Source of the DNA: Catenulispora yoronensis
GTDB taxonomy: Bacteria > Actinomycetota > Actinomycetes > Streptomycetales > Catenulisporaceae
Length of the DNA stretch: 64,000 nucleotides
NCBI RefSeq assembly: GCF_039531695.1
Contig: NZ_BAAAQN010000009.1
Location: forward strand, 146,600-210,599
Direction of reading: 5' to 3'
Below the pieces are notes generated by a model, which searched no databases, was not told where the DNA came from, and saw nothing but the letters and a program-made list of their open reading frames with translations. Numbering within the stretch: position 1 is the first letter of the stretch; each line of letters starts with the position of its first letter. Shown here in pieces: positions 51,873 to 58,075 of the stretch. Position numbers and translations under genes: made by a program.

Positions 51873-53270
51873 CTACAACGGCTTCACGTTGTGGTTTCCC
51901 CGGAACAGGTTCTCGGGGTCGTACTCACGCTTCACCGCCGCGACGCGCTCGTACGTCTTTTCCGGGTACACCGCTGAGACGTCGGATTCTGCCACCCCGC
52001 TCTGGAAGTTCGCATAGGCACCGACGGTGTGCGGTGTCAGGCGCGCCCACATCGCCTCCCGCAGCGGGGCCGTGGCCTCCAGGACCGGCGCCGGTCCGGC
52101 GGAGGTCGTGATGACCAGCAGCTCCGCGCTCCGGTGCGCGTAGGCGGTGGCGTCGTCGGCCACCCGCGACACCGCGGCGCCGACGCTGCGCACGGCGATC
52201 ACTGGCGATCCCTCGGCGGCGCCGATCTGGGCGAGGGTCTTCAGCACCTCCGGCACCGACTCCCGCTCGACGTACGCGGTGCGGGACAGCAGCCGGATGC
52301 CCGGCGGCGGCACCAGGCCGTCGACCAGGACGTCCCTGTACGGCTTGAGCGCCACCTCGTCGGCGATCACGCTGCCCAGCCGCCGGATCGGGGCCAGCAC
52401 CTCGTCGGCGTGCTCCTGGTCGTCGGTGTCGACCACGGCATACACCTCGACCGGGGCGTTGGGGCCGCCGGCGAAGGGGTTCGCGAAGGCCACGACCGAG
52501 GTGAGGTCCTCCGACGCGGTCCGCAGGTACTCGGCCCAGCCCTGCAGCACCGCCCCGGCCTCGGCCGCCGGGAAGGCGATCCGGCCGTGGAAGACGTCGG
52601 TGGTGCGGTGCGCGAGGAACTCGAAGGCGGTCACGATGCCGAGGTTGCCGCCGCCGCCCCGCAGGGCCCAGAACAGCTCGGCGTTCTCCTCCTCGTCGGC
52701 CCGGACCAGCTCGCCGTCGGCGGTGACCACCTCGGCGGCGACCAGCGCGTCCAGGGCCAGGCCGTACTTGCGGGCCTTCCAGCCGATCCCGCCGCTGAGC
52801 GTCAGCCCGCCGACGCCGACGCCCTTGGTGTCGCCGGAGGAAATGGCCAGCTTGTGCGGGGCCAGCGCGTCCGCGACCGCGCCCCAGGTGGCGCCGCCGC
52901 CGATCCGGACCAGGCCGCGGTCGGGGTCGAGGACCTCGATCCCGGCGATCCCGCGGAGGTCGATGACGATGCCGCCGTCGTTGGTGCCGAAGCCGGGGAA
53001 GCTGTGGCCGCCGCCGCGGACGGCCAGGGGGAGTTGGGTGGGGATGGCGTCGGTGGTGGCGGCGGTGTCGGTGTCGGTGGTGGCGGCGGAGCGGGCAGCG
53101 GCGGCGAAGCGGACGGCGGCCTGGACGTCGGCGGTCCCGGCGGGCCGCAGGATGACGGCCGGACTGCCGGTGGCCAGGACGGTGGTGGCGGCGGCTTCGT
53201 AGCCGTCGGTCTCCGGCTCGATGATGTCGCCTTGGAAGTCGTTCCTAAGAGTCTCAAGCGCAGCACGCAT
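51873..53270 (-). CDS. FAD-linked oxidoreductase, berberine-bridge-enzyme type
   Basis: 465 residues. The FAD-binding (PCMH) half contains VRGGGHSFPGFG with the His that can carry covalent flavin, IDLRGIAGIEV, SSGDTKGVGVGGLTLSGGIG and RGGGGNLGIVTAFEF. The C-terminal BBE segment ends YERVAAVKREYDPENLFRGN. The second cysteine used in bicovalent enzymes is not present (GDTKGVGVGG), so attachment through His only is likely. A Thr/Asp/Ala repeat insert lies near residue 60. Such enzymes oxidise sugars, amines or secondary metabolites. Divergent from a small membrane protein gene, with a repeat-rich region between. Confidence 0.93.
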   Translation of the reverse strand: MRAALETLRNDFQGDIIEPETDGYEAAATTVLATGSPAVILRPAGTADVQAAVRFAAAARSAATTDTDTAATTDAIPTQLPLAVRGGGHSFPGFGTNDGGIVIDLRGIAGIEVLDPDRGLVRIGGGATWGAVADALAPHKLAISSGDTKGVGVGGLTLSGGIGWKARKYGLALDALVAAEVVTADGELVRADEEENAELFWALRGGGGNLGIVTAFEFLAHRTTDVFHGRIAFPAAEAGAVLQGWAEYLRTASEDLTSVVAFANPFAGGPNAPVEVYAVVDTDDQEHADEVLAPIRRLGSVIADEVALKPYRDVLVDGLVPPPGIRLLSRTAYVERESVPEVLKTLAQIGAAEGSPVIAVRSVGAAVSRVADDATAYAHRSAELLVITTSAGPAPVLEATAPLREAMWARLTPHTVGAYANFQSGVAESDVSAVYPEKTYERVAAVKREYDPENLFRGNHNVKPL

Positions 53271-53303
53271 GGCGAATCCCTGATCGTGTGGTGATTACGG
53301 CCG

Positions 53304-53350
53304 ACGGCCGTGCACGGCCGTCCATGAACGGCCATGAACGACCATGAGAT
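53304..53350. promoter_or_regulatory. Palindrome plus 10-bp-spaced CCATGA repeats, candidate operator
   Basis: A perfect 18-base palindrome (ACGGCCG, TGCA, CGGCCGT; 53304-53321) is followed at once by CCATGAACG at 53322, CCATGAACG at 53332 and CCATGAGAT at 53342, each one helical turn apart. It lies 34 bases upstream of the FAD oxidoreductase start, well placed for control. Confidence 0.5.
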
Positions 53351-53529
53351 GCCGCCCGGGCCGATCCTGTGACGCGGTGCGAACGTGACCTGTGTCACGC
53401 CGCTGGTGCGGGCTGCCGCCACTGCCGGCGGACTTCTTTCGGCGGCGCCCCGGATGCGATGACCTGTTCGTCCTGATTAGCTGCGAATGTCGACGATCGC
53501 CGACCTGGCTGGCTGAGAGGGGCAGGGCG

Positions 53530-53946
53530 ATGGCGGACATGCGGAGTGCGGACGATCGGGGCGATCGGGGCGACACGGCGGCGCGGATCGGCACGCTGAT
53601 GGCCGGGATCCTGATGATCGTGCTGGGGATCCTGGCGGTGCTGCAAGGGATCTCGGCGATCGACGGGGACGAGGTCTACGGCCCGGTGGCGGACTACTCG
53701 TTCCGCTGGAGCCAGAGTTCCTGGGGCTGGATCCACCTGGTCGTGGGCGTCCTGGTGCTGATCTCGGGCTTCCTGGTGTTCACCGGCTCGGCACTGGCGC
53801 GGATGATCGGCATCGTGCTGGCATCCTTCTCGGTGATCGCGAACTTCCTGTCGCTGCCGTTCCATCCGGTGTGGTCGATCGCCCTGATCGGGATCGGGAT
53901 GTTCGCCGTCTGGGCGCTGTGCCAGAACGTGGGACCGGACAGGTGA
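53530..53946 (+). CDS. DUF7144-like small membrane protein
   Basis: 138 residues from ATG 53530, with GAGAGGGGCAGGG upstream. Four hydrophobic segments: TLMAGILMIVLGILAVLQGI, SWGWIHLVVGVLVLISGFLV, ARMIGIVLASFSVIANFLSL and VWSIALIGIGMFAVWALC. The WGWIHLVVG and LPFHPVWS motifs match the DUF7144 membrane proteins widespread in actinobacteria; function unknown. The following gene starts 16 bases downstream and is probably co-transcribed. Confidence 0.85.
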   Translation: MADMRSADDRGDRGDTAARIGTLMAGILMIVLGILAVLQGISAIDGDEVYGPVADYSFRWSQSSWGWIHLVVGVLVLISGFLVFTGSALARMIGIVLASFSVIANFLSLPFHPVWSIALIGIGMFAVWALCQNVGPDR

Positions 53947-53962
53947 GGGAGGCGGCGACGCC

Positions 53963-54388
53963 ATGCGGGTGGAGATAGCGCGGGTGGCCGACGTCGGCGG
54001 AGCGGTGGAGTTCCGCTGCGACGCCGGCACCGCGGTCGGCTACTGGGAGGGGAGGCCGCCCTCGGTGGGCGATGTGGTCGACGTCGAGGTCGACGTGCCG
54101 GACGACGTGACGGAGTGGTCTGTGCGCGGTGACGTCGTCGCGGGCGTGTTGGAGGTGATGGGGGACGGCACGCGGGTACGGGTGGCGGGCACCGTGGAGG
54201 AGATCGGTGACCCGGTCGTGGTGTTGCGGGTCGGGAGCGGAGTGATTCTCGTCGAGTTCGTCGACGGTGAGTTGGTCGTCGGCGGATCGGCCGGCGCGAG
54301 CGTGGTCGGTGGCGGACCGGAGCTGTCGGTCGGGTCCGTGGTCGAGTTCGTGGTGCCGCGCATCCGGCTGTTTCCCACGAACCTGTGA
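53963..54388 (+). CDS. Small beta-rich hypothetical protein
   Basis: 141 residues from ATG 53963, behind GAGGGAGGCGG. The chain is almost entirely Val/Gly/Asp/Glu-rich strands (VGDVVDVEVDVPDDV; VAGTVEEIGDPVVVLRVGSG), suggesting a small beta-barrel, perhaps OB-like or translocation-EF-Tu-like, without catalytic motifs. No signal peptide or membrane helix. It follows the DUF7144 gene closely. Convergent with the cupin gene. Confidence 0.65.
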   Translation: MRVEIARVADVGGAVEFRCDAGTAVGYWEGRPPSVGDVVDVEVDVPDDVTEWSVRGDVVAGVLEVMGDGTRVRVAGTVEEIGDPVVVLRVGSGVILVEFVDGELVVGGSAGASVVGGGPELSVGSVVEFVVPRIRLFPTNL

Positions 54389-54416
54389 ACTGGTATTCGG
54401 GGCCTCCTGTTCGGCC

Positions 54417-54800
54417 CTACTGCGCCCACGGGGGCGGGAACGTGGCCTCGCCGACCGTGGCCAGCATGCCGACCGAGGTCGCAGCCGTGGCCCGCGCCGC
54501 CTCCTCGGCACTGGCATTGCCCAGCCGCAGCTCGGCATGCGCGGGGACGACGATGGCGTCGCCGGGTCCCGCGAGCACTTCCTCGCCGTCAACCGTCGCG
54601 GCTATCCGCCCGCTGACGACGACGAAGACCTCCTCACGGTCCATGCTGTGCACCTGACTCTGCGCCCCGGGCGCCAGGTCGAGCGCCCAGATCGCCAGCT
54701 CGGCACTGCCCCGCGACGGCACGGCGAGCGGCCGGAACGTGAAGCCTTCGAGATCGAAGACCTGGGCCCCGGCAAGGGTGGAAAGCGAAGATCGGGACAT
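54417..54800 (-). CDS. Single-domain cupin protein
   Basis: 127 residues from ATG at 54800, with AAGGAG upstream. The cupin core shows SQVHSMDREEVFVVVSGRIA (motif 1; His and Glu ligands) and PGDAIVVPAHAELRLGN (motif 2; His ligand), so metal binding is likely. It may act as a small-molecule sensor, isomerase or dioxygenase-like enzyme. Two near-identical palindromic sites sit just upstream and probably control it. Confidence 0.88.
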   Translation of the reverse strand: MSRSSLSTLAGAQVFDLEGFTFRPLAVPSRGSAELAIWALDLAPGAQSQVHSMDREEVFVVVSGRIAATVDGEEVLAGPGDAIVVPAHAELRLGNASAEEAARATAATSVGMLATVGEATFPPPWAQ

Positions 54801-54813
54801 GATGCTCCTTCGG

Positions 54814-54883
54814 AGTGGTCAACCTGATTGACTACTGCCGACGGTAGGCGGGTTGCCCAAAGTGGTCAACCGAATTGACTACT
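54814..54883. promoter_or_regulatory. Two 23-bp copies of a palindromic operator upstream of the cupin gene
   Basis: Sites 54814-54836 and 54861-54883 both read AGTGGTCAACC, a 4-base variable centre (TGAT or GAAT), then TGACTACT. Inside each, GTCAA and TTGAC form an inverted repeat with a 5-base spacer. They are 47 bases apart, and the nearer one abuts the AAGGAG ribosome-binding site of the cupin gene. Most likely repressor sites of the MarR, TetR or HxlR kind; no regulator gene lies beside them. Confidence 0.7.
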
Positions 54884-54896
54884 TGGGGATATGCCC

Positions 54897-55217
54897 TCAA
54901 TCCAGCAACATCCGCCCGCCGCCGTGCGCGTGCAGCTCCTGCGGCGCGTTGCTCGACAGTCCGTGGTCCGTCTGGCGGAAGCGGGCGACGCAGTCGTGGG
55001 CCATCGACGACAGGTGCTTCGCGTAGGAGTCGAGCAGGGGCGCGGCTTGGCGCCAGCGGGCTGTGAAGGCGTCGAGGGCGGCGGTGAGGTCCTTGTCGCC
55101 GGCCAGCCAGTGGTCGTCGCCGAGGCGGGGGTTGCTGCCGTCGAGTTGGCCGGTGACGGTGTCCATCGCGACCGCGAAGGTGTCGATGCCGTCCAGGTCC
55201 AGTTGGAGATCGCCCAT
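54897..55217 (-). CDS. WXG100-like small helical protein
   Basis: 106 residues if started at ATG 55217; GTG 55226 and GTG 55265 are in-frame alternatives, and a GGGGGG run lies upstream. After DLQLDLDGIDTFAVAMD comes a helical hairpin with AALDAFTARWRQAAPLLDSY and AKHLSSMAHDCVARFRQTD. This pattern of two helices with a Trp between and a C-terminal tail resembles ESX/type VII-secreted WXG100-type proteins. No WXG triplet itself is present and no type VII genes are nearby, so the call is tentative. Confidence 0.6.
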   Translation of the reverse strand: MGDLQLDLDGIDTFAVAMDTVTGQLDGSNPRLGDDHWLAGDKDLTAALDAFTARWRQAAPLLDSYAKHLSSMAHDCVARFRQTDHGLSSNAPQELHAHGGGRMLLD

Positions 55218-55528
55218 CGGCGTCACGAACCCCCCGTTCGAGGTGAGCGGCCCCGTGCCGGTCACGCCAGGCGCAAAGGTATAGAGGGCCCTCGGGCGGG
55301 GTCAACGAGTAAAGGGTTGATTCACTCTGCGTGATCGAGGGTAGAAGCCTCTTGACCGGCGGACCCCCGTGACCCGATCCTGGAAGGCTGCTCACCTGGA
55401 CGCCGGAGCCTTCGGTTCGTGGGGCGGCAGAGTTTACCGAATCATCATCCGAGTGCCTCTTAACAGGTCAGGGTTCTGATCGCAGACTCGATGACGGTCC
55501 CCTCTGTCATCAAGGAAAGATCAAAGCC
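55218..55528. other. Intergenic region, 311 bases, no gene seen
   Basis: Divergent spacer between the WXG100-like gene and a secreted protein gene. It contains a GAGGGCCCTC palindrome (55284-55293) and a TCAAC/GTTGA inverted repeat (55302-55320). The AAGGAAAG ribosome-binding site of the next gene is at 55512-55519. I could not place promoters with confidence. Confidence 0.5.
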
Positions 55529-57073
55529 ATGACTGACTCTGTCCTGCTCAGATCCAGATTCGGCGCCGCCTTTGTGGCGGTCGCCGCGAGTGCCGCGCTG
55601 GCGGGTGCCGGGGCGCTGGTCGTCGCCGGCGGCGGGCCCGCGCAGGCCGCCACCGCCAAGCACCGGGTGTTGTTCGACGATTCCAAGGCCGAGACAGCCG
55701 GCAACGCCGACTGGATCATCAGCACCTCGATGCCGGATCCCACCAAGCAGAACGCGTCGCCGTCGGCGGAGACCGACTGGACCGGGGCGATCTCGTCGTG
55801 GGGTGTGGCGTTGCAGAAGACCGGCAATTATCAGTTGGACACGCTGCCGTCCGGATCGACGATCACCTATGGCACGTCGGCGGCGACGGACCTGGCGAAC
55901 TTCGACGAGTTCGTGCTGCCCGAGCCGAACATCGTGCTGAGCTCCGCCGAGAAGACCGCGCTGATGAAGTTCGTGCAGAACGGCGGCGGCCTGTTCCTGA
56001 TCTCGGACCACACCGGGAGCGACCGGAACAACGACGGCTGGGACTCGCCGAAGATCATCAATGACCTGATGACGAACAACACCGTGGACAACACCGACCC
56101 GTTCGGGTTCAGCGTGGACCTGAAGAACATCGTCAGCGACACCCCGCGGGCGATCAGCGACGCGTCGAACCCGGTGCTCAACGGCGCGTTCGGCGCCGTC
56201 ACCGGCAGCGTCATCTACAACGGCACCACCGAGACGCTGCACCCGGCGGACAACCCGAACGTCAAGGGCCTGCTCTATGCCACCGGCTCCACGGCCGGCG
56301 GCACCACCGGGGCCTTCTTCGCCACCAGCACCTTCGGCTCAGGCCGGGTCGCGATCTGGGGCGACTCCTCGACCATCGACGACGGCACCGGCGAGTCCGG
56401 CAAGTCCCTCTTCAACGGTTGGAACGACCCTAAGGGCACTGACTCCCAGCTGGCCCTGAACGCCACCGCGTGGCTGGCCGGTGGCGGTACCACGCCGCCG
56501 TCGAGTTCGAGCAGCACGCCGACGACGCGGCCGTCGAGCACGCCGTCCACGACCCCCTCCACTTCTCCCTCTACTTCTTCCTCGTCCCAGGGCTCCTGCA
56601 CCGCCGCCCAGCTGCTCGGCAACCCGGGCTTCGAGACCGGCGCCGCCGCCCCCTGGACCGCCTCCTCCGGCGTCGTCAACAACGCCGCCGACGAGCCCGC
56701 CCGCACCGGTTCCTGGGACGCCTGGCTCGACGGCACCGGCGCCGCCCGCACCGACACCCTGTCCCAAGCCGTGACCCTGCCGACCGGCTGTGCCGGCTAC
56801 CGCTTCGGTTTCTGGCTCCACACCGACACCGCCGAGACCAGCACCACCAAGGCCTACGACACGCTGAAGGTCCAGGTCCTCAACAGCTCGGGCACCGTGC
56901 TGAGCACCCTGGCCACGTTCTCCAACGTCAACGCGTCCTCGGGCTACGTCCAGCACACCTATGACCTGTCCGCCTACGCCGGTCAGGCCGTGACGCTGAA
57001 GTTCACCGGCGCCGAGGACTACGAGTACCAGACCTCGTTCGTCATCGACGACACGTCGGTGTCTGTCTCCTGA
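55529..57073 (+). CDS. Secreted two-domain protein: GATase1-like/DUF4350-like domain plus C-terminal jelly-roll domain
   Basis: 514 residues from ATG 55529. The signal peptide ends near PAQAA. Domain 1 (about 45-315) has a Rossmann-like pattern with RVLFDDSKAE, FDEFVLPEPN, EKTALMKFVQNGGGLFLISDH and GRVAIWGDSSTIDDG, as in extracellular GATase1-like proteins. A Ser/Thr/Pro linker (about 320-355) leads to a jelly-roll domain beginning LLGNPGFETG and containing GSWDAWLDGTG and YGFWLHT-like strands, as found at the ends of secreted actinobacterial peptidases. It may process or bind extracellular polymers; the catalytic residues are not evident. Confidence 0.8.
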   Translation: MTDSVLLRSRFGAAFVAVAASAALAGAGALVVAGGGPAQAATAKHRVLFDDSKAETAGNADWIISTSMPDPTKQNASPSAETDWTGAISSWGVALQKTGNYQLDTLPSGSTITYGTSAATDLANFDEFVLPEPNIVLSSAEKTALMKFVQNGGGLFLISDHTGSDRNNDGWDSPKIINDLMTNNTVDNTDPFGFSVDLKNIVSDTPRAISDASNPVLNGAFGAVTGSVIYNGTTETLHPADNPNVKGLLYATGSTAGGTTGAFFATSTFGSGRVAIWGDSSTIDDGTGESGKSLFNGWNDPKGTDSQLALNATAWLAGGGTTPPSSSSSTPTTRPSSTPSTTPSTSPSTSSSSQGSCTAAQLLGNPGFETGAAAPWTASSGVVNNAADEPARTGSWDAWLDGTGAARTDTLSQAVTLPTGCAGYRFGFWLHTDTAETSTTKAYDTLKVQVLNSSGTVLSTLATFSNVNASSGYVQHTYDLSAYAGQAVTLKFTGAEDYEYQTSFVIDDTSVSVS

Positions 57074-57102
57074 CGCTGCTCCTGATGCTTGAGCTTCGAG
57101 TG

Positions 57103-57135
57103 ACGGTGCCGCGTGCTTTGGGCGCGCGGCACCGT
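57103..57135. terminator. Perfect 11-bp hairpin between convergent genes
   Basis: ACGGTGCCGCG (57103-57113) and its complement (57125-57135) flank 11 bases. It lies 30 bases after the secreted protein stop and 37 before the TetR stop, so it can serve both strands. Confidence 0.75.
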
Positions 57136-57172
57136 TCGTGCGCTGTTTAGGCTGCCTGGACCCGACCCGGCC

Positions 57173-57808
57173 TCACCACGTGTCGTCGGCGGGCAGCGAC
57201 GAGTGCGCCGGCGCGCGCAGCCCGTCCAGGAACAGCTGAAGGTACCGATGCGGACCCCGGTGGTAACCGGCCAGGTCCGGCAGCGGCCGGGTGAGCTGGC
57301 TGACGGCCAGGACGATGTCGCCGAGGTCGACGTCGGCGCGCAGCGTCCCGGCGCCCCGGGCCCGCGCCATCATCGCCTCCACCAGGCCGTTGAGCCGCCC
57401 GGTCAGCGTCGCGACCTCCGGCTCGCCGGGGTCGTAGGCGCCGTCGAGCACCACGCACACCGCGCCGATCCGCTCCTCGGCGCAGGCGTGCACGAACCGG
57501 CTCAGCGCCTCGAACGGGTCGTCGACCTCGGTGATGGCGGACTCGGCCTGGTCGCCGGTGCGCTTCAGCACGTGCTGGATGACGCCCAGGACCAGCGCGT
57601 CGCGGTCCGGGAAGTGCCGGTAGACGGTGGCGTTGCCGATGCCGGCCCGGCGGGCCACCTCGTCGATCGGCGCCTGCGAGCCGACCTCGGTGAACAGGTC
57701 GCGGGCGGCGGCCACGATGCGTTCCCGGTTGCGGACGGCGTCGGCGCGGGGTGCGCGTGGCGCGCGGGTTGTGCGGGGCGTGCGGCGTGGGGCGGCCACG
57801 ACGTCCAC
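57173..57808 (-). CDS. TetR-family transcriptional regulator
   Basis: 211 residues from GTG at 57808, decided by a perfect AGGAGG four bases upstream; a longer frame to 57862 has no site. An Arg/Pro/Thr-rich start precedes the HTH (NRERIVAAARDLFTEVGSQA; IDEVARRAGIGNATVYRHFP). The C-terminal ligand domain is of the size seen in drug-responsive regulators. It lies 268 bases downstream of the MMPL gene on the same strand and might regulate it, but a terminator stands between. Confidence 0.92.
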   Translation of the reverse strand: MDVVAAPRRTPRTTRAPRAPRADAVRNRERIVAAARDLFTEVGSQAPIDEVARRAGIGNATVYRHFPDRDALVLGVIQHVLKRTGDQAESAITEVDDPFEALSRFVHACAEERIGAVCVVLDGAYDPGEPEVATLTGRLNGLVEAMMARARGAGTLRADVDLGDIVLAVSQLTRPLPDLAGYHRGPHRYLQLFLDGLRAPAHSSLPADDTW

Positions 57809-57912
57809 GGTTCCTCCTGCGACGGTCGGGGCGGGGGCGGGATCGGACCATCCTAGCCGCAAGAAATGGGCGGTTTATCCCCTTTTCAGGGATTTCAACG
57901 ATAACGGCGAAG

Positions 57913-57960
57913 GCCGCCGCGCGCGAGATGCGGAGGGGGTACGTACTCGCGCGCGGCGGC
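57913..57960 (-). terminator. Perfect 15-bp hairpin downstream of the MMPL gene
   Basis: GCCGCCGCGCGCGAG (57913-57927) pairs exactly with 57946-57960 around 18 bases. It separates the MMPL gene from the TetR gene, although an operator role for the TetR promoter cannot be excluded. Confidence 0.6.
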
Positions 57961-58045
57961 TGATCATGGGAGAGCGAGCCGGTCTCCGGAGGGAATCCCG
58001 CGGATCATCCGGGGGCTCGGTCCCGTTTTGAGGGTAACGCAAATT

Positions 58046-58064
58046 CCGGGGATATGTTCCCCGG
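58046..58064 (-). terminator. 7-bp hairpin directly after the MMPL stop
   Basis: CCGGGGA and TCCCCGG flank TATGT, 12 bases beyond the minus-strand stop at 58076. Short but well placed as a first terminator. Confidence 0.5.
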
Positions 58065-58075
58065 TAAGGGGTGGG

